64,000 bases of DNA, from positions 1 through 64,000 of the forward strand of contig RQOL01000515.1 of the NCBI GenBank assembly GCA_013076295.1, written 5' to 3'. Both the position numbers and the translations under genes were made by a program. Positions 1 to 8,872 of this stretch are shown here, in pieces. The notes beneath the pieces were generated by a model that was not told the DNA's origin, ran no database searches, and saw only the letters and a program-made list of their open reading frames with translations. The first letter of the stretch is position 1. Each line of letters opens with the position of its first letter. The DNA comes from Sanderia malayensis (lineage: Eukaryota; Cnidaria; Scyphozoa; Semaeostomeae; Pelagiidae).

Positions 1-126
1 TAGATATACATAAGCATCCTCTAAATTTGTCATGTTTATACATTGAACTTCACCTTCTGACTTTAAAATAGAATGTAACATCTTTCTTTCTACTTCATCA
101 ACATTAATTCTGTATACTCGATTCAT
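1..126 (-). CDS. Partial ORF running off the left edge
   Basis: An open frame starts with ATG at 126 and stays open for 42 codons to the window edge, starting MNRVYRINVDEVER. I do not recognise it. It is on the same strand as the three small genes to its right (233-697, 746-1024, 1125-1712) and close to them, so it may be the next gene of the same compact block. Only the N-terminal end is visible, so no function is assigned. Confidence 0.35.
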   Translation of the reverse strand, partial: MNRVYRINVDEVERKMLHSILKSEGEVQCINMTNLEDAYVYL

Positions 127-232
127 TATGAATTATTCTCGAGCTCCTATCTCCACGAACTTCTTATTGGAAATGAGCTTTTTGTCTGAGATTTGTTCAT
201 CTATTTCTTTCAATTTTGTTCATTTAAAAACG

Positions 233-697
233 TTAGGTTCTTACTCTTGCTATTTTTATAGATCTAGTCCCACTTCGTCTACCTTTCATATGCTTCTTTC
301 GAACCAGCTTCCTTCGCATCCTCCGCTTTCGGCCGCCTTGCATTTTCCTCATAGCTGTGTCTAAACCATATCCAGCTGCAACGATTGCTCCACCTTTCGC
401 AGCTTTCTTAGCACCTCTCAATGCTATCTTCTTAACAGTTTGTTTACTAACTCGTTTTGCTATCGCTCTTCCACCCTGTCTTACAGCTTGTTTAATAGCT
501 TGCCTAGCTGCTACACGTGCTATTACGGAACCCATATTTGTTGATTTCCTCTCTCCTCTCCTTTCACGTTTTCGTATTCTATCCCTTTTATACTTTCCTT
601 CACCCGTCATTAGTTTAGTCGCTTCAACTCCACCATCATCCTTCAACATATCGTCTATCAGCATTGATGCTACAACACTTGCTGCTATACTAGCCAT
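233..697 (-). CDS. Very basic small protein, virus-core-like
   Basis: A 154-residue ORF starting at 697. An internal Met at residue 55 (base 535) would give a 100-residue product and is an equally plausible start. The N-terminal third is mixed. From residue 55 on it is rich in Ala, Lys and Arg, with a short Gly/Ala-rich apolar stretch (GGAIVAAGYG) followed by a tail packed with Arg and Lys. This composition suits a DNA-binding or packaging protein, like the small core proteins of adenovirus-like and Polinton/adintovirus-like DNA viruses. That link is inferred from composition and from its neighbours (another basic ORF, a Bcl-2-like ORF), not from a recognised domain. It could also be a basic nuclear protein of an unknown mobile element. 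Confidence 0.5.
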   Translation of the reverse strand: MASIAASVVASMLIDDMLKDDGGVEATKLMTGEGKYKRDRIRKRERRGERKSTNMGSVIARVAARQAIKQAVRQGGRAIAKRVSKQTVKKIALRGAKKAAKGGAIVAAGYGLDTAMRKMQGGRKRRMRRKLVRKKHMKGRRSGTRSIKIARVRT

Positions 698-745
698 GAT
701 TCTATTATAGCTATTAAATTGTAGCGTTCTTCCTTCTTTTATAAT

Positions 746-1024
746 CTATTTCTTAAATTCTTCATCTGCATATACCCACTTATCGCGTTGCTTTTTCGGT
801 ACTCCGGCAGCTCTCCAAAATTCCCTAGGGATGAATTGTAGGGGTTTTGGTTTTTTCCAACCCTTTTTCCATATTGTTGGTTTCAACTCTCGCTGTAATC
901 CTGGTAGTGGTGTTGCTGCAATAGCTGTTTTCACAACCCAATTTTGTATGTTTTTAAAAAGACCTTTACCCCTAATTCTCTTAGTGAGCCGTTTCTTTCT
1001 ACTCTGTCTCTTGCGCTTACCCAT
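746..1024 (-). CDS. Small basic protein, 92 aa
   Basis: A complete ORF starting with ATG at 1024. The first 20 residues are almost all Lys, Arg, Gln or Ser (MGKRKRQSRKKRLTKRIRGK), and the rest has several Trp and Pro residues (KKGWKKPKPLQFIPREFWR). I do not recognise the family. It lies 48 bases from the next basic ORF (233-697) on the same strand. The tight spacing of three or four intron-less small genes is unlike the split host genes of this window and like a DNA-virus gene block. Function unknown; nucleic-acid binding is inferred from charge only. Confidence 0.45.
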   Translation of the reverse strand: MGKRKRQSRKKRLTKRIRGKGLFKNIQNWVVKTAIAATPLPGLQRELKPTIWKKGWKKPKPLQFIPREFWRAAGVPKKQRDKWVYADEEFKK

Positions 1025-1124
1025 CTTTATTTATGAGGTAAATGCATTGTTTTTATAAGAAATTTAAGACGAAAAAGCTGTTTAATGAATGCGTGCATTG
1101 CCCTCCGACATTGTGCCATTTTGA

Positions 1125-1712
1125 TTATTGTAATGATGCAGCTTCCTTATATAGACCCATGCATACAAATAAAAACACGCATTTACATGAGGATATCATT
1201 TTGTGTAATTTCAACATCTCCCCATTCTCTAAGAACACAATATATTTAATGTTATAAAGTAAACAATCCACCCATAAACTACTAATGTTGTATTGTTTCT
1301 TTGCGTGATGATAGATAATTTGCTTCTCTATCCAAAGGAGTATTACAGCAAACCTTCCCAAGTTTCCATTTCCATCAGAAAAACTTTCATTGAATAGTGT
1401 TTTCAAGGTGTCATTGATCCTGTCTTTCCATTCATCTTCATTCACCGGAGATTCTTCAATCAGCAACCCATCTTCAGCATCCTTTGCTTGTGGTAGATTT
1501 CCAAGATTAACGCTTATTCGAGCAAATCCCATAAACTTGTGTAAATTCTTGTATACTTTCCCAAGATATATGCGCCGAACGTGAACCTTTGTATTAATGC
1601 CCATTACATCTCTAAAATGTTCCTTCAAATAGACTAAGAGCAAATCCTTTTTTGTTCTTTGCAGAAATGACCTAAAATCATTAATTATAATGTGTGCTAA
1701 TGTTAACAACAT
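1125..1712 (-). CDS. Bcl-2-like protein, probably viral-type apoptosis regulator
   Basis: A 195-residue intron-less ORF. Around residues 112-125 it has a stretch shaped like a BH1 motif (DG, then NLGRFAVIL, where cellular proteins have NWGR). About 45 residues later comes a BH2-like FLENGEMLKL (cellular proteins have ENGGW). Near the C terminus is a short Cys-rich hydrophobic stretch (CKCVFLFVCMGLY) that could be a weak membrane anchor. Bcl-2 proteins control mitochondrial outer-membrane permeability, and DNA viruses, including adintoviruses, carry copies. The order BH1, spacer, BH2, hydrophobic tail fits the family, but the Trp of NWGR and the second Gly/Trp of BH2 are absent, so the call is moderate. 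A TATA box lies 34 bases upstream. Neighbouring basic ORFs suggest a virus-derived block. A structure comparison would settle it. Confidence 0.55.
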   Translation of the reverse strand: MLLTLAHIIINDFRSFLQRTKKDLLLVYLKEHFRDVMGINTKVHVRRIYLGKVYKNLHKFMGFARISVNLGNLPQAKDAEDGLLIEESPVNEDEWKDRINDTLKTLFNESFSDGNGNLGRFAVILLWIEKQIIYHHAKKQYNISSLWVDCLLYNIKYIVFLENGEMLKLHKMISSCKCVFLFVCMGLYKEAASLQ

Positions 1713-1745
1713 CTTTGCTACTGAGATAATAAGTGAAATCGATCG

Positions 1746-1753
1746 TTTTTATA
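1746..1753 (-). promoter_or_regulatory. TATA box of the Bcl-2-like gene
   Basis: TATAAAAA reads on the minus strand, its near edge 34 bases upstream of the ATG at 1712. That leaves room for only a few bases of 5' leader, as in compact viral promoters. Inferred from the motif and its position. Confidence 0.5.
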
Positions 1754-2009
1754 GATTACTCGAAATCCGGCGCATGCGCAGTTAAGAGACCGGTTCTAGC
1801 CCACCTGATTAAGGTATGCCAATTCGAATGAAGATTATGTAATCATTCAAAGAAGGTTCGAGCCATAAAATGATGCATGCGCAGTTGAGAGGTAGAAGCA
1901 TATAAGAATACACACAGTAATACTTTTTCTCAATTATCATTATCATTACCATTATCATTAACTTATATTTCATCATCCTCTTCATCGTTTATTATAAATT
2001 TTTTTTGAA

Positions 2010-2040
<31 letters not shown>

Positions 2041-2144
2041 AATTTATTTTACGTTGGCAAGAAAAAAAAAATATATATACATAGCTAATAAGCTAATTAA
2101 CGCCAACAAGATAAAGTTTAAAACCTATTTTACAATTTCCCAAA
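1754..2144. other. Non-coding spacer with TTA microsatellite
   Basis: No credible ORF. Two GCATGCGCAGTT-type words occur (around 1772 and 1873). A pure ATT/TTA triplet run lies at 2009-2038, followed by AT-rich low-complexity DNA. Confidence 0.6.
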
Positions 2145-4935
2145 TAAATAAATAAATAAATAAATTAATTAATTAAATTTACAAAAACCCTAAATCTTTA
2201 ATAAAGACTTTGCACAATCTGCAGATGCAAGTATTTCCTTTCCATGATTTTATTTTTTGTTTGAATTCAGCGAGTGTGCTGGAGTCTTTAATTTCGGTTG
2301 GTAATGAGGACCATAAATGACAGCCTCTGTACTGAATATTCTCTATTCCGTATGTGTTTGTCCTTACTTCGGGCAACCGTAAATGATTTTCACTTCGCAA
2401 ACTGTATTTAATATTTCTCTCTGTAAATATTTTTTTCATAAATGTTGGATTTAGATTGTTTTTTGTTTTGAATATTTCAATCATTAGCAGTTGCAGATTG
2501 TGCTGATGAACAGTGCCATATTTTTTCTTTAGTTTTTCTAGCTCTGATTCACTATCTTTGCATACCAACCGTAATGCTCTCTCTTGAATGCGATTTAACT
2601 TCGAATTAGTTGCCCTGTCATGAAACATCCATACAAGTGGACAATAATTAAACTGCGACCGGATGAAAGAATTCATTAAAATTTCTAATTTGATAGGATC
2701 AATGTAATTCGACAAACGAGCAAGCGCGTGAAGCTTTTGGTTGGCCTTTTTTGACAAATCATCAACATGTTTTTTAAAGCTTAGTTTCTTATCAAAGGTC
2801 ACACCTAACAGTTTTTCGTATTCACTTTCATTAATCCTTGAATTTCCAATTGAAACTGTTGCTTCCGTACTTTTATCGCCAAATATCATCAGGTGGCATT
2901 TGTCATCATTTAATTTTAAAAAGTTGTCGGAAAACCATTTTACTATCACAGAGCTGTCTTCTTCTAATTGTTTGATAATAGTATCAAGATCCGGTTGGCA
3001 TGCAAAGATTGTGGTATCATCAGCATAGTTACAGATCTTTGTGCGATGTGTAGACCAGAATATGTCATTTATAAAGACATTAAATAATAAAGGCCCTAGG
3101 ACCGACCCTTGGGGTACTCCAATCTTGATTTCTTTCCAATCACTAAAAGAGTTGTTGATCTTTACTCTCTGTTGTCTATTGGATAGATAGCTTCTTATGA
3201 GCTGAAGGGCATCCGTGTTAAGTCCATAGGCACTCAGTTTTGCTATCAAAAGACCATGGTTTACACAATCAAAAGCCTTTGAAAGATCCATGAACACTGC
3301 TCCTGCAAGTCCCTTATTATCAATGATGTTCTTACAGTATTGCAAAAAGTTTAACAAGACATGCTGCGTGTTATACCCTTGTCTAAATCCTCCTAATAGC
3401 GGTGAAAAAAAGCGTGCAGTAAATTCAGATAATTGCCTGTGCATTAGTCGCTCGAATATTTTACCGATTGTAGGAAGGAGACTTATTGGTCTATAATTCT
3501 TTTTGCTCATGTTATCATCCTTCTTGAAGAGTGAAGAAACGTCAGCATTTTTCATATTATCTGGGAAGCTGCTTTCCTCAACAAGTTTATTAAAAAGCTC
3601 TGTGAGAGGAAAACAAAACAAATCTGCGTTGTACTTTAATATTTTTGCAGGGATTGCATTCTGTGGTGAACCCTTCTTAGGATCTAAATTTTGCAGCTGT
3701 TCTAGCATTTCTTCGACTGTGATTTTCCTGAATGAGAAGTTTATGGTGCTATTGACGGACGACTTTATCCTAAGGACACTGGGGTGTGACTGAAAACGTT
3801 TTACAATCGTTAAGCAGGGATCATCTTCGTGATCATTCAAAGGCTTTTGCTCATGCTCATGCTCACTGGCGATACCCAAAGTTTCCGTTATATTTACAAA
3901 ATAGTTATTTAGAATTTCAGCAACTTTGCCCTCATCTGATTCAACCACACCATTTTCTAAAAGGGTGATACAAGAGCTACTTTGAATCTTATTTGAAAAC
4001 AAGGGTTTTACAGTTTTCCAGAACCTCTTATTGTCACTAACAATTTTTGGATCAAGTTGAGCATAGTAAGACCTCTTATTCTGGCGAAGAATGTTAACAC
4101 ACAGGTTTCTTTGCCTCTTATAAGCAGCCCAATTTTCATTTGTTCGAGTTTTATTGAAACTGTTCTTTAACCGTGTGCGCTTCATATTTGCCTTTCTAAG
4201 TTCTTTGGTCATAAAGGGTCCATCGTTAGCCCTAAGGTATTTTTTCTTTAGAGGTGCTTGCTTATCTAGTATGCTCTTAACAGTTGAATCGAAAGTGCTG
4301 AAATCTTCCGTCATTAAAGGCTTTGAGTTTAACTCTTCTCCTACCTTCTCTCTGAAAGTATGGTTGTTGAATTTACTGTAATCTCGGTAAGTGATAATCC
4401 TAGGGCCTTTTTTATGGAAACTGCCTTTCAACTCAGCCAACACCATTGCATGAAAATCCGACAGTCCTGTTTCAAGTGCACTAATATTAGCTAGTTTTCT
4501 CTTGTCACTGGTAAGTATTAAATCAATGCAAGTTGGATTGTCGGATTTAAAGCAAGTTGGCACCTTGACGACATTTTCCAGGTTTAAATCCTGCATAAAC
4601 TGATCTAATGAATCATCATCTTCACTAAGATTAAAGTCACCAATCATTAAGAAATTTTCATATTTTGTACAAAATTGTTCAAAATTTTTTCGCATTTCTT
4701 CCAGAAAAAATTCTTTAGATTGAGAGGGGGGGCGATAGATGCCAATAAGCAGCCATTTGATGTTATGCAGATTTATTTCAATAGCTTTTGCCTCAACATC
4801 CTTTGCAGTTGAGTTACTTAGTGAGACCTCTTTGGCAGGCACACCCTCTTTAATATAAATCAGTAATCCTCCCCCATGCCGATTTCTGTCAGCCCTGATA
4901 GGCGGCATATAGCCATCAATATAAAACTGGCCAGG
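2145..4935 (-). mobile_element. 5'-truncated LINE, CR1/Jockey-like
   Basis: The LINE reads on the minus strand. Its 3' end is a short-unit (ATTT)n-type tail at 2145-2178, typical of CR1/L2-related elements rather than a long poly(A). Its 5' end lies near 4935: the ORF frame is open upstream of the first Met only as far as a stop there, and the first part of the endonuclease is missing, so reverse transcription stopped early. It is inserted into a small minus-strand gene whose N-terminal part survives at 4936-5137. The long intact ORF suggests a fairly young insertion. Confidence 0.8.
2179..4908 (-). CDS. LINE endonuclease/reverse transcriptase (ORF2), N-terminally truncated
   Basis: A 909-residue ORF with no internal stop. 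Residues 1-160 hold the apurinic-type endonuclease (GGGLLIYIK, GIYRPP, MIGDFN, and SDFHAMV in place of the usual SDH), which nicks target DNA. About residues 440-700 form the reverse transcriptase (YRPISLLP, FMDLSKAFDCVNH, GVPQGSVLGPLLF, and catalytic NYADDT). The C-terminal part carries the conserved FNYCPLVWM and WSSLP motifs found in CR1/Jockey-type LINEs. The frame remains open upstream to about 4933 (reading PGQFYIDGY), so the Met at 4908 is internal and the usual first 40-60 endonuclease residues are lost. It works in target-primed reverse transcription but is probably inactive because of the truncation. Confidence 0.9.
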   Translation of the reverse strand: MPPIRADRNRHGGGLLIYIKEGVPAKEVSLSNSTAKDVEAKAIEINLHNIKWLLIGIYRPPSQSKEFFLEEMRKNFEQFCTKYENFLMIGDFNLSEDDDSLDQFMQDLNLENVVKVPTCFKSDNPTCIDLILTSDKRKLANISALETGLSDFHAMVLAELKGSFHKKGPRIITYRDYSKFNNHTFREKVGEELNSKPLMTEDFSTFDSTVKSILDKQAPLKKKYLRANDGPFMTKELRKANMKRTRLKNSFNKTRTNENWAAYKRQRNLCVNILRQNKRSYYAQLDPKIVSDNKRFWKTVKPLFSNKIQSSSCITLLENGVVESDEGKVAEILNNYFVNITETLGIASEHEHEQKPLNDHEDDPCLTIVKRFQSHPSVLRIKSSVNSTINFSFRKITVEEMLEQLQNLDPKKGSPQNAIPAKILKYNADLFCFPLTELFNKLVEESSFPDNMKNADVSSLFKKDDNMSKKNYRPISLLPTIGKIFERLMHRQLSEFTARFFSPLLGGFRQGYNTQHVLLNFLQYCKNIIDNKGLAGAVFMDLSKAFDCVNHGLLIAKLSAYGLNTDALQLIRSYLSNRQQRVKINNSFSDWKEIKIGVPQGSVLGPLLFNVFINDIFWSTHRTKICNYADDTTIFACQPDLDTIIKQLEEDSSVIVKWFSDNFLKLNDDKCHLMIFGDKSTEATVSIGNSRINESEYEKLLGVTFDKKLSFKKHVDDLSKKANQKLHALARLSNYIDPIKLEILMNSFIRSQFNYCPLVWMFHDRATNSKLNRIQERALRLVCKDSESELEKLKKKYGTVHQHNLQLLMIEIFKTKNNLNPTFMKKIFTERNIKYSLRSENHLRLPEVRTNTYGIENIQYRGCHLWSSLPTEIKDSSTLAEFKQKIKSWKGNTCICRLCKVFIKDLGFL

Positions 4936-5137
4936 AGGAAATAGTTACATCTGCCAATGCGTGGGCGAAAATCTTCATGATCACTTCATCATTCACTTCT
5001 ATGCCATTATCATACCCTTGATCCTCATCATCATCGTCAGGGCATGGGTGGTTTATGCCCCAAAACGGCAAAAGTGCCCAACACACCGGACATTCAAACG
5101 CAGTTAATACCCCATTTTCAATAATGAATGAATTCAT
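4936..5137 (-). pseudogene. Acidic Cys/His-containing gene fragment cut by the LINE
   Basis: An open frame from ATG at 5137 encodes a short N-terminal part with a possible zinc-binding pattern (FECPVCW, then NHPCP), an Asp/Glu run (DDDDEDQ) and a tail IMKIFAHALADV, then runs straight into the LINE at about 4935. An acceptor-like TTTATTTTAG lies just upstream (about 5150), so this may be a second exon whose first exon lies in repeat copy A (a donor-like GTAAGT is at 5240-5245). I could not join the two in frame. It is on the same strand and in the same arrangement, downstream of a heat-shock repeat, as the zinc-finger gene at 5991-7323. A related gene interrupted by the LINE is my inference. 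Confidence 0.4.
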
Positions 5138-5282
5138 GTTTCTCAAGCTCTAAAATAAACGAATCATAATCACTAATATTATGAATTAATTCCAAATAAA
5201 GCTGTAAGGATAAAAAAGATTTGAAGCAGAAAAAATGCAACTTACTTTTTGAATGTCCGGTGTGTTTGAATATCATTCCAGA

Positions 5283-5295
5283 TTCCAGAAGTTTC
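5283..5295. promoter_or_regulatory. Perfect heat-shock element (copy A)
   Basis: TTCCAGAAGTTTC: three alternating TTC/GAA pentamer units at exact 5-base spacing, the binding site of the heat-shock factor trimer. It sits at the downstream (minus-strand) end of repeat A, next to an inverted CCAAT box. Confidence 0.55.
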
Positions 5296-5621
5296 TGCTT
5301 TCTCATGACAGAGACTTGCCGCGTACATTCGAACGTCACATTCGAAAGTTTCTGATTGGTTCTTTGAATTCAATCTCGAGCCGAGAACGTGAATTTTTCA
5401 GTTCCTCAATATTTTTGTGTTTTCTTGCGATTTATTTAACAAATTCTTATCATCTTATAAGTGCATGAAAAATATGAAATAATTCATTCAATATAACCAA
5501 GAGATTTTCTTTTTATTGCTGTAAAAATCTTTTTCATAAACAAAACCGTTTTTTAGTTATTAAGCTTTTTATGGGTTTTTTATCAGCTTTGACGATGTTT
5601 TGCAACTTCAAACTAACTTTA
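5287..5621. repeat. Direct repeat, copy A (335 bp)
   Basis: The first of three direct copies. It matches copy C (7363-7696) over its whole length with few differences and copy B (5631-5734) over the first 104 bases. Read on the minus strand it contains a CCAAT box (CCAATCAG) and ends in a heat-shock element, so it looks like a promoter for minus-strand genes. Copies A and C bracket the zinc-finger gene at 5991-7323, which could also be read as LTR-like flanks. I see no primer-binding site or polypurine tract to support an LTR. Confidence 0.75.
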
Positions 5622-5626
5622 CCAGA

Positions 5627-5639
5627 TTCTAGAAGTTTC
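5627..5639. promoter_or_regulatory. Perfect heat-shock element (copy B)
   Basis: TTCTAGAAGTTTC, three perfectly spaced TTC/GAA units. In copy C the matching place reads GGCAGAAGTTTC, so only two of the three units survive next to the zinc-finger gene. Confidence 0.55.
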
Positions 5640-5734
5640 TGCTTTCTCATGACAGAGATTTGCCGCGTACATTCGAACGTCGCATTCGAAAGTTTCTGAT
5701 TGGTTCTTTGAATTCAATCTCGAGCCGAGAACGT
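5631..5734. repeat. Direct repeat, copy B (104 bp, partial)
   Basis: Repeats the first 104 bases of copies A and C and begins nine bases after copy A ends. After it the sequence is unique. Tandem placement of A and B suggests unequal duplication of the promoter-like unit. Confidence 0.7.
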
Positions 5735-5890
5735 TAAATTATAGTTCATCATTCTCTTCATCATTTATTATAATAAACCTTCTTTTTGCAGAAGTTTCTG
5801 ATGAAAAATTGTATATTTTTAGATGATGATTATTTTAATTGAAAAATGCTGGATTTATTTCGCGTACTATTTCACGTTAGAGCTTGAAGA

Positions 5891-5901
5891 GTATATAAAA
5901 G
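5891..5901 (+). promoter_or_regulatory. TATA-like box on the plus strand
   Basis: GTATATAAAAG is followed about 100 bases later by an ATG (5997) that opens only a 23-codon frame (5997-6068), antisense to the end of the zinc-finger gene. A convergent or antisense transcript is possible, but nothing else supports it. Confidence 0.3.
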
Positions 5902-5990
5902 AAATTGTTTTTCCTTCTCATAAATAATTTCTATAAACATATAGACCATTTAAAACACTCTAAAACACTTTAAACAACAACAACAAATTA

Positions 5991-7323
5991 TTAAAAATGA
6001 CCACAGCGGGGGGTCCATCGGTTTCGGGCCAATTCAAAAATTTGTTCTCTGAAATTAATCATTGTTGATAAAAAGTTTAAGTTCTCTGTGCTAGCATTAG
6101 CATATCTCATCACAGCCAATAATTGTTCTGGATTATTAATCTCATCTTCTTCATCCTCGTCTTCGATGCTCGGGCTGTACCCGGGATTGACGACCATTGT
6201 TGGAGGGATGCCTCCATCAAATGCCATCCTGGCCATTTCGTTAACTGTGTCCTGCCATGGGCTCGGGAGATCTTGCCGGTCAGTATCCCCCGATGGAACC
6301 CATGGCTCTTCTAATGCTGTTGGTGCTGCCTCTACTGGCTCTTCCAATGCTACTGGTGACAATGGTGCTATTATTGGCGGCGATTGCATCGTTACTGACG
6401 ATGATGCTGATGATACTGTTATCGGTGATGATGGTGGTGTTGTTGGTGATGCTGCCCTGAGAGACCGACGAGATATAGATATTCTCGATGCCGGTGATAA
6501 TCTCAGGGACAGGCGAGTCCGCATCGACGGTGTTGATGTTCTTCGCCGAGATCGGCGAGATCTCCGCACTCCTCCCAGTGGTGCCCGCGGCGGTGTTTGC
6601 GGCGGTGTCCTGAGTCGAGGCGCTGATTGCAATATCTAAAAATACAAAAAAAAAGATTTAAGCGAAGATCTTTACATTAAAATGTGTATTAGAATGAGTA
6701 AAAATTATATTAAAAACTACCTCAATCCGTACATATACTGCTGGCGTCAGCCTGCACAGCGGACAGTTGTTGTTGTATTCGCTCCATCTAAACATAAGAA
6801 TAACCAATTAAAAATAATCAATTATTAAGTAAAAAAGCATAATTAATAGATAAACAACAACAACAACTTACTGTATGCTACATGCCGCATGATACACCTG
6901 CCGGCACTGGGTACATCGGTGAAAAGCTCCCTCCTCCGTATCGTCACTCATACATATCCTACAATTTCCCTCGGGGAAAATTTCCTCTCTTGGCAACCTA
7001 GAATAAAAATGTGGTTCGAGTCATTCCAGATTCCGATTGGCCTGGTTTATATACGAGCACGCACGAGTCTATGATAGAACCCGGGCCAGGTGAAGTTTTT
7101 GTAAACAGATAATAAAATGATAAGTATTGCATAGTCTTATGCTGTTAACATTACATACCTCAATACACTTCTTCTTGCTCTTGGCCGCTGAAATTAATAA
7201 CAACTTATTAAAGCTTTTCAAAGAAAGTTTTACGAAATTTGAAAAAGCGTGCCAACTTTCAAAGCTGTCGCTGTTTTTTAATACACCTGCTTAGTATTTA
7301 AAAACAATAGCACTTACAACCAT
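5991..7323 (-). CDS. Five-exon C4HC3 (RING/PHD-like) zinc-finger gene with Ser/Arg/Pro-rich and acidic tail
   Basis: I assembled five exons with consensus splice sites and consistent phases: 7323-7318 (Met-Val), 7187-7159, 6997-6872, 6787-6721, 6635-5991; 290 residues. Residues about 24-70 form a zinc finger: CRIC, CTQC, HAAC, then CPLC after about 14 residues. This C4HC3 order fits a RING-CH/RING-like or PHD finger, and CPLCR is RING-like, so an E3 ubiquitin-ligase role is possible. Next comes a long Ser/Arg/Pro-rich low-complexity region, an acidic patch (SIEDEDEEDE), and a more ordered C terminus. The promoter would lie in repeat C, just upstream of exon 1. RING proteins of this size occur as viral or stress regulators, but I recognise no specific family. 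Gene structure is well supported; function is inferred. Confidence 0.65.
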
Positions 7324-7362
7324 TCTTTAGTCTTTATCTTTCTTCTGAAACGAAGGAAAGGC

Positions 7363-7696
7363 AGAAGTTTCTGCTTTCTCATGACAGAGATTTGACGCGT
7401 ACATTCGAACGTCGCATTCGAAAGTTTCTGATTGGTTCTTTGAATTCAATCTCGAGCCGAGAACGTGAATTTGCCAGTTCTTCGATATTTTTGTGTTTTC
7501 TTGCGATTTATTTAACAAATTCTTATCATCTTATAAGTGCATGAAAAATATGAAATAATTCATTCAATATAATCAAGAGATTTTCTTTTTATTGCTGTAA
7601 AAATCGTTTTCATAAACAAAACCGTTTTTTAGTTATTAAGCTTTTTATGGGTTTTTTATCAGCTTTGGCGATGTTTTGCAGCTTCAAACTAACTTT
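7363..7696. repeat. Direct repeat, copy C (334 bp)
   Basis: A near-identical direct copy of 5287-5621. Its left edge is only 40 bases upstream of the start codon of the minus-strand zinc-finger gene, so it very likely contains that gene's promoter (CCAATCAG box and a partial heat-shock element on the minus strand). Confidence 0.75.
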
Positions 7697-8482
7697 CCAC
7701 AACCTGTCGTTTTCGATTATTTTTTACTGTTCATGCTCTTTTCAATTCTCGAAGACTCTCGCGCATGCGTGATATTAGCAATAAAATAAAATAAAAATTC
7801 TACTGCGCATGCGTGCGCCAGGACGCCCACCTCATCTCCTACTATAATACAGTGAAATAAAAGCTATCTGTCGCGAGTCACCTCAAGGTTCCTTTGATTC
7901 CCCCTTGCTTGCAGAATACCATTGTCATGATCTTAAAAGCGACATTATTTCCAATAAATGCCAAGTGTGTCCCAATGGCGCTCGTTCAGTTTTTGCACAA
8001 CTATAATAGGCTAACAAGAGACAATTTTAAATGGAGAAAATAACTTACTTATAAATTTTGATTTGGACAAGACGAATCAACATCAATCAAACATAATAAC
8101 TTATAGTTACCACTAAATAGTGCCCACCTACCAATTACTAATTACTGTGTTAAGATAGAAAGAGACTTACAAACACCTTCTCCAACTGGGTGCATAGAAA
8201 AGCTCTTAATGTATGGAAATTTTAATGCTCCAAGACAATATTCAGTTGGTGCATGTTGAAAGAATAGGCTTACTTTAGAATCTCGAATAGCTGTGCGTTA
8301 GGGTGCAATTGTTTCGAAAGAATAATAGTCGTCCTGTGAAACAACAAAATAGACATAGCAAAGAAATCTTGTCATCTCACGATTCTTAAACACTAGAAGT
8401 CGATTGGTCTACTCCCTTGTCTCGCTTTTGGGCAGTCTCCGTTTCGTGCTTTTTTCTTCTCATTATAAAACTGTGCCTTTTG
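7697..8482. other. Non-coding stretch
   Basis: No ORF or known element that I can support. It contains two GCGCATGCGTG words (around 7752 and 7808) and AT-rich tracts. The right end of the repeat/zinc-finger unit probably lies near 7700-7860, but no terminal repeat marks it. Confidence 0.4.
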
Positions 8483-8643
8483 CAGTGGCGTAGCTATAGG
8501 GGGGCAGGGGGCAGCTGCCCCCCACCAAACGTTTCCAGCTGCTTGTCGGAAAATTTGTCGGAAAATTTACAACGCAAATTTTACGTTTGTCGGAATTTGT
8601 CCGGGTTTCGCTCCTTCGCCGCCAAATCGCAGCTACGCCAGTG
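8483..8643. mobile_element. hAT-type MITE, 161 bp
   Basis: It starts CAGTGGCGTAGCT and ends with the inverse, AGCTACGCCAGTG, with one mismatch. It is flanked on both sides by the same 8-base target duplication GCCTTTTG (8475-8482 and 8644-8651). CAGTGGCGTA ends and 8-bp duplications are hallmarks of hAT transposons. There is no coding capacity, so it must have been moved by a hAT transposase elsewhere. Confidence 0.85.
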
Positions 8644-8872
8644 GCCTTTTGAGATTGGTAACGCCGTGCCCCAGTGAAATGGATAAAAGAGCATGGAAAT
8701 AGGCTTTGTTAGCCTTAAAACTAACAAAAGTTAAATAAAAAGACATGCGCCTATAGCCCATTGAATTTTGCAACTCTTGCTGAATAGAAAAATGCCATTT
8801 TCATGAAACATACGGTTTCCGATCATGTCAAACAGGGACTATCTTTTTTTATTCCTGTTCCTTCTTTTTAAG

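Noticed and set aside
6088..6639. Long plus-strand ORF with many Asp and Ala residues
   Set aside because: It is the complement of the Ser/Arg-rich exon 5 of the spliced minus-strand gene; composition is a shadow effect.
5287..7696. The 335-bp direct repeats as LTRs of a retroelement
   Set aside because: No TG...CA ends, no primer site, no polypurine tract, and the gene between has introns and no pol domain.
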